Source: WHTB01 sp050699035 (GTDB taxonomy: Bacteria > Actinomycetota > Actinomycetes > Propionibacteriales > Nocardioidaceae). From it: a DNA stretch of 43,791 bases. The first letter of the stretch is position 1. Each line of letters begins with the position of its first letter. Both the position numbers and the translations under genes were made by a program. Below are positions 31,169 through 41,465 of the stretch, in pieces. The DNA is taken from NCBI GenBank assembly GCA_050699035.1, contig JBOHDE010000006.1:1-43791 (forward strand), written 5' to 3'. A model generated the notes under the pieces. The model had not been told where the DNA came from, searched no databases, and was given only the letters and a program-made list of their open reading frames with translations.

Positions 31169-31812
31169 TGGACTGGGAGTGGATCTCGTCCAACACCGTC
31201 GAGATCGGCGGCCTGCTCGGCGACCACGTCTACCTCGCCATCGTGCCGATCGTGGCCGGCCTGGTCGTCGCGCTCGTCGTCGGTGCGCTCGGGGTGCGCT
31301 TCCCGCGGCTCTACCCGCCGATCGTCGCGCTGTCGAGCACGTTCTACACGATCCCCTCGCTCGCGCTGTTCGTGATCATGCCCGGCCTGATCGGCACCCA
31401 GATCCTCGATCCGATCAACGTCATCATCGCGCTCACGATCTACAGCGCGTCGTTGCTGGTCCGCAACGTCATGGACGGTCTGCGCGCCACTTCGCCGGAG
31501 GTGCGTCAGTCCGCGCTGTCGATGGGCTACACCCCGATCCGTCAGCTGTGGGAGATCGACCTGCCGATCGCGATGCCGCTGGTCTTCGCCGGTCTCCGGG
31601 TCGCGACCGTGGCCAACATCAGCATGGTCAGCGTGGGCGCCCTGATCGGAGTCGGGGGCCTCGGCGAGCTGTTCACCCAGGGGTTCCAGCGCCGGTTCTA
31701 CACGCCACTGTTGGTCGGGCTCGTGCTGTCGGTGCTGCTGGCGCTGCTCGCTGATGCCCTCCTGGTGCTGTTGCAGCGCTGGCTCACCCCCTGGGCCCGG
31801 TTGGTGCGCTAG
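31168..31812 (+). CDS. ProU/OpuC-type ABC transporter permease 1 (214 aa)
   Basis: This is an integral membrane subunit with about five to six spans. The EAA-type loop EVRQSALSMGYTPIRQLWEI followed by DLPIAMPLVFAGL contacts the ATPase. The length is typical of OpuCB/ProW-like short permeases that lack a fused binding domain. The ATG overlaps the ATPase stop (TGATG), and the next permease starts 2 bases after its stop. It pairs with the second permease to form the channel. Confidence 0.9.
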   Translation: MDWEWISSNTVEIGGLLGDHVYLAIVPIVAGLVVALVVGALGVRFPRLYPPIVALSSTFYTIPSLALFVIMPGLIGTQILDPINVIIALTIYSASLLVRNVMDGLRATSPEVRQSALSMGYTPIRQLWEIDLPIAMPLVFAGLRVATVANISMVSVGALIGVGGLGELFTQGFQRRFYTPLLVGLVLSVLLALLADALLVLLQRWLTPWARLVR

Positions 31813-31814
31813 CG

Positions 31815-32582
31815 ATGACTCTCTTCAACGAGCTGGTCGCGTTCCTGTCCGAGTCGGCGAACTGGAGCGGCTCGCGCGGCATCCCGGTCCGGATCGGCGA
31901 GCACGTCCTCTACACCGTCGTCGCGCTGGCGGCGGCGTTCGCCGTCGCGTTCCCGATCGGGCTGCTGATCGGCCACACCGGCCGCGGCGCCTTCCTCGCC
32001 ATCAACATCGGCAACGCCGCCCGGGCCGTACCCACCTTCGGTGTGCTGATCCTGGTCGTTCTCCTTGCCGGGTTGGGATTCCTGCCGGTGCTGGTCGCCC
32101 TGGTGATCCTCGGCATCCCACCGATCCTGACCTCGACGTACGCCGGGATCCGCGGGGTCGAGGGGTCGACCGTCATCGCCGCCAGGAGTATGGGCATGAC
32201 CGAGCGCAACATGCTGCTCAAGGTCGAGCTGCCGATTGCGCTGCCGACGGTCATCGCCGGTCTGCGCAGCGCGACCCTGCAGATCGTGTCGACCGCGACG
32301 ATCGCGGCCTACGTCGCACTCGGCGGGCTGGGCCGCTTCGTCATCGACGGTCAACAGCAGCGCGACTACGGCAAGATGGCGGCCGGGGCGGTGTTGGTCG
32401 CCGCGCTGGCGATCGCGTTCGACCTGCTGTGGGGGCTCGTCGACCGCGTCGTCGTGTCCCCCGGGGTCAGCGGTCGCTTACCCCGTACCCGCCGTGCACG
32501 CGACGCCGACTCCCCGCCGCAGACGACCGGCGACATCACCACCGACCCACCTACCCGTGAGCCTGCGGGCCGACCAACCTGA
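31815..32582 (+). CDS. ProU/OpuC-type ABC transporter permease 2 (255 aa)
   Basis: This is the second membrane subunit, with the same fold and an EAA-type loop (ARSMGMTERNMLLKVELPIA). It has a hydrophilic C-terminal tail of about 40 residues rich in Pro, Thr and Arg that the first permease lacks. It sits between permease 1 (2-base gap) and the binding protein (22-base gap) in one operon. Confidence 0.9.
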   Translation: MTLFNELVAFLSESANWSGSRGIPVRIGEHVLYTVVALAAAFAVAFPIGLLIGHTGRGAFLAINIGNAARAVPTFGVLILVVLLAGLGFLPVLVALVILGIPPILTSTYAGIRGVEGSTVIAARSMGMTERNMLLKVELPIALPTVIAGLRSATLQIVSTATIAAYVALGGLGRFVIDGQQQRDYGKMAAGAVLVAALAIAFDLLWGLVDRVVVSPGVSGRLPRTRRARDADSPPQTTGDITTDPPTREPAGRPT

Positions 32583-32604
32583 CACGCCACCACAGGAGGA
32601 ACCC

Positions 32605-33543
32605 ATGTCCTATCGAACTCCGGCCCGCCTGGCCGGGCTCGCACTGGCCGCCGGTCTGCTCGCCGCCTGCGGCGGTGGCGGCGACGGCGGCGGCGACCCG
32701 CTCAGCGACGGTGGCGGTGAGGGTTGCCAGGCCAGCAGCGGCGACAGCATCGTGATCGGCTCGGCGAACTTCAGCGAGAACGTCCTGCTGGCCGAGATCT
32801 ACGCCGGCGCCCTGGAGGCGGCGGGCGTGACGGTCGAGAAGAAGCTCAACATCGGCAGCCGCGAGACGCTGATCCCGGCGCTGAAGGACGGCTCGATCGA
32901 CCTCGTCCCCGAGTACACCGGCAACCTCCTCACGTACCTCGACGAGAACGCCGACGAGGCCGAGAGCGACGCGGTCTACGAGGCGCTCGGCGAGGCGGTC
33001 CCCGACGGGTGCCAGGTGCTCGAGCAGTCGCCCGCCGAGGACAAGGACGCGCTGGTCGTTACGAAGGAGACCGCCGAATCACAGAGCCTGGCGACGATTC
33101 CCGACCTGCAGCCGGTCGCCGGCGACCTGGTCGCAGGCGGGTCGTCGGAGTTCGAGACCCGGCGGGCCGGACTCGAGGGGCTCAAGGAGGTGTACGACAT
33201 CGAGTTCGGCGAGTTCAAGACGCTCGACCCCGGTGGCCCGCTGTCGGTCGAGGGCCTGCTCAAGGGCGACGTCGACGTGGTCAACCTGTTCACCACCAAC
33301 CCGGTGATCGAGACCGAGGGCCTGGTCGTACTCGAGGACCCGGAGAGCCTGTTCAGCGCCCAGAACGTCGTCCCGCTGATCACCGAGGAGAAGGCGACCG
33401 ACGAGGTGACCGAGGCGCTCAACGGCGTGTCATCGGCCCTCGACACCGAGCAGCTGATCGCGCTGATGAAGCGGGTCGACGTCGACAAGGAGAACCCCGC
33501 CGACGTCGCCTCGGCCTGGCTCACCGAGGCCGGTCTGGTCTGA
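32605..33543 (+). CDS. ProX/OpuCC-like glycine-betaine-type substrate-binding lipoprotein (312 aa)
   Basis: This is a solute receptor of the OpuAC family (PF04069). It has a lipoprotein signal MSYRTPARLAGLALAAGLLA with lipobox Cys22, then a Gly/Asp-rich tether, and the mature domain starts IVIGSANFSENVLLAEIYAG, a hallmark of osmoprotectant-type binding proteins. Later, LVPEYTGNLLTYL is also characteristic. AGGAGG lies 6 bases before the ATG at 32605. The aromatic cage that binds quaternary amines in ProX cannot be assigned by eye, so the ligand is open. It ends 9 bases from the convergent nitroreductase gene. Confidence 0.9.
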   Translation: MSYRTPARLAGLALAAGLLAACGGGGDGGGDPLSDGGGEGCQASSGDSIVIGSANFSENVLLAEIYAGALEAAGVTVEKKLNIGSRETLIPALKDGSIDLVPEYTGNLLTYLDENADEAESDAVYEALGEAVPDGCQVLEQSPAEDKDALVVTKETAESQSLATIPDLQPVAGDLVAGGSSEFETRRAGLEGLKEVYDIEFGEFKTLDPGGPLSVEGLLKGDVDVVNLFTTNPVIETEGLVVLEDPESLFSAQNVVPLITEEKATDEVTEALNGVSSALDTEQLIALMKRVDVDKENPADVASAWLTEAGLV

Positions 33544-33552
33544 CGCCAGGGG

Positions 33553-34155
33553 TCACCAGGTCGACCGGTGCACCACGTCGGAGATCCCGCGTCGGCCGCG
33601 CCGCAGCGACGGTGAGCGCCGGTCGGGCGCGGGCACGCCGACGGTGATCGCGCCGATCGGGGTGTAGCGCTCCGGCACGCCGAACTCCGCCCGGAACGCC
33701 GTCGTCCGGTCCGGCGGGATGCCGAAGAAGCAGCCGCCCAGGCCCTCGTCGACCGCGGTCTGCAGCATCAGCAGCGACGCCATGCCGGTGTCGATGTGCC
33801 AGTACGGCACCGGCCAGCGGGCCTCGTCGCGGTCGGTCCAGCCCTTGTCCGGCTCGGTGTAGCGGTCGAGGTAGGCGTCCTTGCACGACAGCGGCACGAT
33901 CACTACCGGCGCCCGGCGCATGCCCTGCAGCCAGGGCGAGCCGTCGCCCGGTGCGTCCGGCGGCGACGTCGCCCGCCAGAACCGCTCGACGTCGGCCGGC
34001 TGGTCGAGCACGAGGAACGCCCAGCCCTGGCTGAAGCCCGCGCTCGGCGACCGGATGGCGTGCTCCAGCATCCGGTCGACCACCGCCGGGTCCACCGGCT
34101 CGTCGGCGTAGTTGCGCACCATCCGCCGCCGCCGTACGACGTCGCGGAACTCCAT
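33553..34155 (-). CDS. Nitroreductase family protein (200 aa)
   Basis: This is an FMN-dependent oxidoreductase fold. The N-terminal RRRRMVRNYADEPVD carries the FMN-phosphate-binding arginines, IRSPSAGFSQGWAFLVL is the next family block, and GLGGCFFGIP occurs late. The length is normal. It is the only minus-strand gene inside the hut cluster, lying between the ABC operon and the M20 gene. The ATG has no strong Shine-Dalgarno. Substrate unknown; members reduce nitro groups, quinones or enones, or act in cofactor metabolism. Confidence 0.88.
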   Translation of the reverse strand: MEFRDVVRRRRMVRNYADEPVDPAVVDRMLEHAIRSPSAGFSQGWAFLVLDQPADVERFWRATSPPDAPGDGSPWLQGMRRAPVVIVPLSCKDAYLDRYTEPDKGWTDRDEARWPVPYWHIDTGMASLLMLQTAVDEGLGGCFFGIPPDRTTAFRAEFGVPERYTPIGAITVGVPAPDRRSPSLRRGRRGISDVVHRSTW

Positions 34156-34248
34156 CAGGACGAGCCCGTCGCGGAGGCGGTGCGCGGTAGCGGGAGGTTC
34201 TCGGCGGGGAGCATGCGGTTAACGTAACCACGACGACGAGCCAGACGG

Positions 34249-35469
34249 ATGAGGGACGCGGTGGGCATCGGTTTCGAGCAGATGTGGGCGGAGCTGCAGC
34301 CGCTGGGTCGCAGTGCCACCAGCGGCGGCTACTTCCGGCAGCCGTTCGACGCGGCCGAACGCGAGTGCCACGCGTGGTTCGTCGAGCAGGCCGGGTTGCG
34401 GGGGCTCGAGCTCGGTCACGACGGCAACGGCAACAGCGTCGCCTGGTGGCGCCCGGCGGAGCACGCCGAACGGCCGGCGGTCCTCACCGGATCCCACCTC
34501 GACTCGGTCCTCGACGGCGGCGCGTTCGACGGGCCGCTCGGCGTCGTGTCGGCGTTCGGTGCGGTCGACCTGCTGCGCGAGCGGGGATTCGTACCCGCGC
34601 GGCCGATCGCGATCGCGGCGTTCGCCGAGGAGGAGGGGTCCCGGTTCGGCCTTGCCTGCTTGGGATCTCGGCTGCTCACCGGCCAGACCACGCCGGACCA
34701 GGCGCGCGCGCTGCGGGATCGCGACGGCGGCTTTCTGCTCGACGCGATGAGCGCGGCCGGGATCGAGCCTGAGCTCGGCCGGTCAGACCTGTTCGGCGAG
34801 GTGGCCGCCTTCGTCGAGCTGCACGTCGAGCAGGGCCGTGACCTGGTCGACCGCGACGCACCGGTCGGCGTGGCCAGCGCGATCTGGCCGCACGGCCGCT
34901 ACCGGCTCGACTTCACCGGCGAGGCGAACCACGCGGGTACGACCCGGATGGCGGACCGGCGAGACCCGATGCTGACGTACGCCATGACCGCGCTGGCCGC
35001 CAACAAGCAGGCCCGGCTGGCCGATGCCCGGGCCACCTTCGGCCGCGTCGAGGTCGCCCCGAACGGCATCAACGCCGTCCCGTCCCGGGTGACCGGCTGG
35101 TTGGACGCCCGGGCCGCGCAGACCGAGACGCTGGACGCGATCGTCGACACGATCGGGCGGCAGGCCGCCGACCGGGCCGGCCGCGACGGCACCCGGGTCG
35201 TCCTCACGGTGGAGTCCCGGTCCCCGGCCGTCGACTTCGACCCGGTGCTGGCGCGGCGGATCGCCGACCGGCTCGGCGGCGTGCCGGTCATCGCCACCGG
35301 TGCCGGCCATGACGCGGGTGTGCTCTCGGCGTCCGGCGTCCCCACGGCCATGCTGTTCGTCCGCAACCCGACCGGTGTGTCGCACTCGCCGGCCGAGCAC
35401 GCCGAGCTGGCCGACTGCCTCGCTGGGGTCGACGCGTTGGCCGCCACCTTGGCCGACCTGGCAGGCTGA
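34249..35469 (+). CDS. M20 family Zn-dependent amidohydrolase, AllC/HyuC-like (406 aa)
   Basis: This is an allantoate amidohydrolase/N-carbamoylase-type metallopeptidase of two domains. Zinc-site motifs are TGSHLDSVLDGGAFDGPLG (His83, Asp94), FAEEEGSRFG (Glu127/128), VELHVEQG (His192) and a final His in PTGVSHSPAEH; the lid domain has EANHAGTTRM. The frame begins with ATG at 34249, but GTG at 34261 with AGGGA upstream is also plausible. The end is 5 bases before hutF. In this context it is a candidate for the missing N-formylglutamate deformylase step; allantoate hydrolysis is the usual database name for the family. Confidence 0.9.
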   Translation: MRDAVGIGFEQMWAELQPLGRSATSGGYFRQPFDAAERECHAWFVEQAGLRGLELGHDGNGNSVAWWRPAEHAERPAVLTGSHLDSVLDGGAFDGPLGVVSAFGAVDLLRERGFVPARPIAIAAFAEEEGSRFGLACLGSRLLTGQTTPDQARALRDRDGGFLLDAMSAAGIEPELGRSDLFGEVAAFVELHVEQGRDLVDRDAPVGVASAIWPHGRYRLDFTGEANHAGTTRMADRRDPMLTYAMTALAANKQARLADARATFGRVEVAPNGINAVPSRVTGWLDARAAQTETLDAIVDTIGRQAADRAGRDGTRVVLTVESRSPAVDFDPVLARRIADRLGGVPVIATGAGHDAGVLSASGVPTAMLFVRNPTGVSHSPAEHAELADCLAGVDALAATLADLAG

Positions 35470-35474
35470 CCACG

Positions 35475-36791
35475 ATGACGACGTACTGGTTGCAGCACGC
35501 CTGGCTCGGCGCTGGACCCGTGGAGGAGAACGTCCTCGTCACGGTCGACGGCGACCGGTTCGTCGACGTGGTCCCGGGCGTCGCCGCGCCGCCGGCCACC
35601 GCGACCCGGCTGCCCGGCCTGACGGTCCCCGGCCTCGCCAACTGCCACAGCCACGCGTTCCATCGGGCGCTGCGCGGGCGTACCCAGGCCGAGCGTGGCA
35701 CGTTCTGGACCTGGCGCGAGCAGATGTACGGGCTGGCCGGCCGGCTCGACCCCGACCGCTACCGCCGGCTGGCAGCCGCCGTGTACGCCGAGATGGCCGC
35801 GGCCGGCATCACCGCGGTCGGCGAGTTCCACTACCTGCACCACGGCGAGGAGGGCACGCCGTACGACGACCCGAACGCGATGGGTGAGGCGCTGGTCGGC
35901 GCGGCCCGCGACGTCGGTCTGCGGGTCACGCTGCTCGACACCTGCTACCTCGCGGCCGGGATCAACCAGCCGCCCGACGAGACCCAGCAGCGGTTCAGCG
36001 ACGGATCGGCGAAGCGGTGGGCCGAGCGGGTCGACGACCTGCGCATGCGCTATAGCGACGACGCCGGTGTGGTGGTGGGCGCGGCGGTGCACTCGGTGCG
36101 GGCCGTGCCGCGCGACGAGATCGGCACGGTCGCCGAGTGGGCGGCACGGCACGAGGCACCGCTGCACGTACACCTGTCCGAGCAGGTCGCCGAGAACACC
36201 GCGTGCGTCGAGGCGTACGGCGTCACCCCGGCCCGGCTGCTGCACGAGTCGAGTGCGCTTGGCCCCCGCACGTCCGCCGCGCACGCCACCCACCTGACCG
36301 ACGACGACATCGAGCTGCTCGGCGGCAGCGGCACCCATGTCTGTTTCTGCCCGACCACCGAGCGCGACCTGGCCGACGGCATCGGCCCGTCGCGGGAGCT
36401 GGTCGAGGCCGGCTCGCCGCTCACCCTCGGGTCGGACTCGCACGCGGTGATCGACCTGTTCGAGGAGATGCGGGCGGTGGAGCTGGACGAGCGGCTGCGG
36501 TCCCAGCGGCGGGGGCACTGGCGGGCCGAGGAACTGCTGGTCGCGGCCACGTCGGCCGGGCACACCTCGCTCGGTTTCCCGGACGCGGGCGTGATCGCCC
36601 CCGGTGCCTGGGCCGACCTGGTGACGCTCGACGACGCCAGCCCGCGCACCGCCGGCACCGGCGGCGGGCCGGAGCTGGCGGTGTTCGCCGCGACGTCGGC
36701 CGATGTGGTGCACGTGCTGGCGAGCGGCCGGGTCGTGCGCACCGACGGCGTCGGGGCGGATCTGGCGCAGGTGATCGGGGAGCTGGCGTGA
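35475..36791 (+). CDS. hutF: Formimidoylglutamate deiminase (438 aa)
   Basis: This converts N-formimino-L-glutamate to N-formyl-L-glutamate and ammonia. It is an amidohydrolase-superfamily TIM barrel with one metal: NCHSHAFHRALRG (His58, His60), HLSEQ mid-protein, and TLGSDSHAVIDLFEEMR near residue 317, the HutF-specific active-site block. Length fits. It overlaps hutI by four bases (GTGA), so the two are translationally coupled. Its presence commits the cell to the five-step, formylglutamate branch of histidine breakdown. Confidence 0.94.
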   Translation: MTTYWLQHAWLGAGPVEENVLVTVDGDRFVDVVPGVAAPPATATRLPGLTVPGLANCHSHAFHRALRGRTQAERGTFWTWREQMYGLAGRLDPDRYRRLAAAVYAEMAAAGITAVGEFHYLHHGEEGTPYDDPNAMGEALVGAARDVGLRVTLLDTCYLAAGINQPPDETQQRFSDGSAKRWAERVDDLRMRYSDDAGVVVGAAVHSVRAVPRDEIGTVAEWAARHEAPLHVHLSEQVAENTACVEAYGVTPARLLHESSALGPRTSAAHATHLTDDDIELLGGSGTHVCFCPTTERDLADGIGPSRELVEAGSPLTLGSDSHAVIDLFEEMRAVELDERLRSQRRGHWRAEELLVAATSAGHTSLGFPDAGVIAPGAWADLVTLDDASPRTAGTGGGPELAVFAATSADVVHVLASGRVVRTDGVGADLAQVIGELA

Positions 36792-37963
36792 CGGCCACCC
36801 TGGTCGGCGGCATCGGCGAGCTCGTCACCAACGACCCGACGCTCGGCGACGGGTCGCCGCTCGGTCTGCTGCGCGACGCGGCGCTGGTGGTCGAGCGGGA
36901 TCGGGTGGCCTGGGTCGGCCCGGCCCGGGCGACACCGGCGGCCGACCTGCAGGTGGACGTGAACGGCCGGGCGGTGATCCCCGGCTTCGTCGACTCGCAC
37001 AGCCACCTGGTGTTCGCCGGCGACCGCGCCGAGGAGTTCGCAGCCCGGATGGCGGGGCAGCCGTACGAGGCCGGCGGCATCCGTACCACGGTGGCGGCGA
37101 CGCGGGCCGCGACCGACGAGCAGCTCACCGCGCAGGTCGCCCGGCACGTCGACGAGATGCGGCGTCAGGGCACGACGACGGTCGAGATCAAGAGCGGCTA
37201 CGGGCTGACCGTGGTCGACGAGGCGCGGGCGCTCGCCGTCGCCCACCAGTTCACCGAGGAGACGACGTACCTCGGCGCACATGTGGTGGCTCCCGAGTAC
37301 GCCGACGACCCTGCGGCGTACGTCGAGCTGGTCTGCGGACCGATGCTCGAAGCCAGCGCGCCGTACGCCCGCTGGGTCGACGTCTTCTGCGAGCGCGGTG
37401 CGTTCGACGTCGACCAGGCCCGGGCCGTTCTCCAAGCAGGCAAGGCAAAAGGGCTCCTCCCGCGAGTGCACGCCAACCAGCTCGGTCCCGGCCCGGGTGT
37501 CCAGCTGGCGGGTGAGGTGGGTGCTGCGTCGGCGGACCACTGCACGTTCCTCGACGACGCCGACGTGACCGCGCTGGCCGACGCCGGCGTCGTGGCGACG
37601 CTGCTGCCCGCGGTGGAGTTCTCCACCCGTTCCCCGTACCCGGACGCCCGCCGGCTGCTGGCGGCCGGCGCGACCGTCGCGCTCGCGACCGACTGCAACC
37701 CGGGCTCGGGCTACTCCTCGTCGATGCCGCTGTGCATCGCACTGGCGGTGCGGGAGATGCGGATGACGCCGGCGGAGGCGCTCTGGTCGGCGACCGCGGG
37801 TGGGGCGGTGGCGCTCCGGCGGGCCGACCTCGGCCGGCTGTCGGTCGGGTCACAGGCCGACTTCGTCGTCCTCGACGCGCCGTCGTACCTGCACCTGGCC
37901 TACCGGCCGGGCGTCCCCTTGGTGACGGCCGTCTGGCAGGCCGGTCGGCCGGCGATCGGGTGA
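36788..37963 (+). CDS. hutI: Imidazolonepropionase (391 aa)
   Basis: This hydrolyses 4-imidazolone-5-propionate to N-formimino-L-glutamate. Diagnostic blocks are VDSHSHLVFAGDR (His71, His73), VEIKSGYGL, VHANQLGPGPG, and LATDCNPGSGYSSSMPLCIA. The GTG start at 36788 overlaps the hutF stop. It completes hutH-U-I-F in this window. An ankyrin gene follows after 4 bases. Confidence 0.95.
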   Translation: MTATLVGGIGELVTNDPTLGDGSPLGLLRDAALVVERDRVAWVGPARATPAADLQVDVNGRAVIPGFVDSHSHLVFAGDRAEEFAARMAGQPYEAGGIRTTVAATRAATDEQLTAQVARHVDEMRRQGTTTVEIKSGYGLTVVDEARALAVAHQFTEETTYLGAHVVAPEYADDPAAYVELVCGPMLEASAPYARWVDVFCERGAFDVDQARAVLQAGKAKGLLPRVHANQLGPGPGVQLAGEVGAASADHCTFLDDADVTALADAGVVATLLPAVEFSTRSPYPDARRLLAAGATVALATDCNPGSGYSSSMPLCIALAVREMRMTPAEALWSATAGGAVALRRADLGRLSVGSQADFVVLDAPSYLHLAYRPGVPLVTAVWQAGRPAIG

Positions 37964-37967
37964 GGCG

Positions 37968-38366
37968 ATGACCGACGAGCCGGACGACCTGGCGGCGCGG
38001 GCCGTCGAGCTGGCCCAGGACATGCTCGACCTGGCGCGGCACGGCCGGACCGACCGGCTGGTCCAGCTTGTCGATGCTGGCATCCCGGTGAACATGCGCG
38101 ACTCCTCCGGCAACAGCCTGCTGATGCTCGCGGCGTACCACGGCCATGCCGAGACGGTGTCGGCCCTGGTGGCGCGCGGCGCCGACGTCGACCAGCTGAA
38201 CGACCGTGGTCAGAGCCCGCTGGCCGGGGTGGTGTTCAAGGGCGAGGACGCCGTGGTGCGGGTGCTCCTCGACGCCGGCGCCGACCCGGATCTCGGCACG
38301 CCGTCCGCGCGCGCGACCGCCCAGCTGTTCGAGCGCCCCGATCTGATCCCGCCCCGGTCAGTGTGA
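37968..38366 (+). CDS. Ankyrin repeat protein (132 aa)
   Basis: This is a small cytoplasmic protein with about three ankyrin repeats (residues 22-115): SSGNSLLMLAAYHGHAETVS, ALVARGADVDQLND, and GQSPLAGVVFKGEDAVVRVL then LDAGADPD. No other domain or signal is seen. It starts at the ATG at 37968, 4 bases after hutI, so it is transcribed with hut genes. Its stop codon lies inside the left arm of a strong hairpin. Ankyrin repeats bind proteins; the partner is unknown. Confidence 0.88.
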   Translation: MTDEPDDLAARAVELAQDMLDLARHGRTDRLVQLVDAGIPVNMRDSSGNSLLMLAAYHGHAETVSALVARGADVDQLNDRGQSPLAGVVFKGEDAVVRVLLDAGADPDLGTPSARATAQLFERPDLIPPRSV

Positions 38367-38411
38367 CGAGTTGGCGCGACACGCCGGCGTGTCGCAACCA
38401 ACTCGTCACAC
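38361..38411. terminator. Bidirectional terminator-like hairpin, full member of a dispersed family
   Basis: GTGTGACGAGTTGG (38361-38374) pairs with CCAACTCGTCACAC (38398-38411). The centre CGACACGCCGGCGTGTCG (38377-38394) is a perfect 18-base palindrome. It lies exactly between convergent stops (38366 and 38412), with the ankyrin stop codon in the left arm. Related copies are at 27806-27852 and 1-26. Confidence 0.8.
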
Positions 38412-39116
38412 TCAGCGGAGGAGGAGGGTCGAGCCGAGGGCCAGCGCGCCGACGGTGACCAGCAGGAAGAAGCCGATCCAGACCAGCGCGGGCACGCCGG
38501 TGAGGGCGGCGAGCTGGTCGGCGTCCGAGGTGGGAGTACGGCGGCGCCACCGCTCGGCCTGCAGCTCGATCACGGGTCGCGGCGCCGCGAGCAGCAGGAA
38601 CCAGCTGACCAGGTAGGCGAACGCCGACTGGGTCCGTTCCGGCAGCCACCACGACACCGCGAACACCAGCGCCGCCGTCACCAGGACCGACCACAGCCCG
38701 AACCAGTTGCGGATCTGCACCAGGAGCACCGCCAACAGGAGCAGCAGCAGCCACAGCAGGCCGACCGCCCGCCCCGCGCCGAGCAGGTACGCCGCGCCCA
38801 GACCGACCAGGGCCGGCCCGACGTACCCGGCGGCGAACGTAGCCACCATGCCGGGTCCGGTCGGCTTGCCTGCCGAGACGGTCAGCCCCGAGGTGTCGGA
38901 GTGCAGCCGGATGCCGACGAGCCGTCGTCCGGACAGCGCCGCCGCGCCGCCGTGCCCGGCCTCGTGGACGAGCGTGACGGCGTGCCGGGTCACCGACCAC
39001 GCGGGCCGGAACGCCACCAGCGCGACGGCGACCAGCCCGGTGGCGAGCACGACGTCGTCTGCCGGGGGCGGCTGGCTGGACAGGGCGCGCGACCAGATCT
39101 CGCGCAACACCTCCAC
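38412..39116 (-). CDS. M50 family metallopeptidase-like membrane protein (234 aa)
   Basis: This is a site-2-protease/SpoIVFB-like membrane protein. The zinc motif HEAGH is at residues 51-55 in LVHEAGHGGAAALSG, just after the first membrane segment (VLATGLVAVALVAF). Several more spans follow (GYVGPALVGLGAAYLLGAG, LLWLLLLLLAVLLVQ and others). The second-site Asp of classical S2P is not obvious, so it may belong to the M50B-like group of unknown activity. The GTG start at 39116 is not well defined; GTG at 39110 is an alternative. The end abuts the strong hairpin. Confidence 0.82.
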   Translation of the reverse strand: MEVLREIWSRALSSQPPPADDVVLATGLVAVALVAFRPAWSVTRHAVTLVHEAGHGGAAALSGRRLVGIRLHSDTSGLTVSAGKPTGPGMVATFAAGYVGPALVGLGAAYLLGAGRAVGLLWLLLLLLAVLLVQIRNWFGLWSVLVTAALVFAVSWWLPERTQSAFAYLVSWFLLLAAPRPVIELQAERWRRRTPTSDADQLAALTGVPALVWIGFFLLVTVGALALGSTLLLR

Positions 39117-39170
39117 CGAGACGTCAGCCGTTCTGGTCGTACGTCGCGCGGAGCAGCTGCCGGGCCGCCA

Positions 39171-39437
39171 TCAGTCGAAGAGCTCCTCGAACATGGACTT
39201 GCGCCTCTTCTGGCGAGGCTGGGGCGGCGGTGCATAGCCGCGCTGGTCGTCGCGGTACTGCTGTTGCGGTGCGGCCGGTGCGGTCGAATGGAAACGGCTC
39301 TCGGCGTCGACCAGCCGTTCGAGCTCGCCGCGGTCGAGGAAGATGCCGCGGCAGTCGCCGCACTGGTCGACGGTGACGGAGTTGCGCTCATAGGTGCGCA
39401 TCTCGCCGTGGCACTTCGGGCAGGTGAGGGTCGTCAT
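39171..39437 (-). CDS. TFIIB-type zinc-ribbon protein (88 aa)
   Basis: This is a small zf-TFIIB family protein. The zinc knuckles are TCPKCHGEM (Cys6, Cys9) and QCGDCRGIFLDRGELERL (Cys26, Cys29), the standard pattern, followed by a Pro/Gln-rich linker and a basic tail (RQKRRKSMFEELFD). It starts at the ATG at 39437; the Shine-Dalgarno is weak. It lies upstream of the M50-like gene on the same strand (54 bases) and divergent from dnaK. Function unknown. Confidence 0.85.
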   Translation of the reverse strand: MTTLTCPKCHGEMRTYERNSVTVDQCGDCRGIFLDRGELERLVDAESRFHSTAPAAPQQQYRDDQRGYAPPPQPRQKRRKSMFEELFD

Positions 39438-39482
39438 GGCGCCCAGCGTACGTGCGCGGTCTGTTGGTGGTCGCCGCCTGGG

Positions 39483-39501
39483 TTGAGTGCAGCTCACTCA
39501 A
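39483..39501. promoter_or_regulatory. HAIR box (HspR operator) upstream of dnaK
   Basis: TTGAGTGCAGCTCACTCAA matches the HAIR consensus CTTGAGT-N7-ACTCAAG at all twelve core positions; only the outermost bases differ. It lies 71 bases upstream of the dnaK ATG. The regulator HspR is encoded at the end of the same operon, so this is a negative feedback loop relieved on heat shock. I could not assign -35/-10 hexamers with confidence. Confidence 0.9.
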
Positions 39502-39572
39502 CCCGGATTTGATTTCCGCCGTCGCACCGTCAAGACTTGCGTCGGATTCGCTCAACTTTATGGAGGTAGCAG

Positions 39573-41461
<1,889 letters not shown>

Positions 41462-41465
<4 letters not shown>

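Noticed and set aside
38412..39116. Assigning a sigma-factor-processing (SpoIVFB/RseP) role to the M50-like protein
   Set aside because: HEAGH is present, but the second metal ligand and PDZ/CBS domains are not evident and no sigma or anti-sigma gene is nearby.
39502..39572. Specific -35/-10 assignment for the dnaK promoter
   Set aside because: TTGATT at 39509 with 17-base spacing gives only AAGACT, and TTGAGT in the HAIR box gives no good -10; not convincing.
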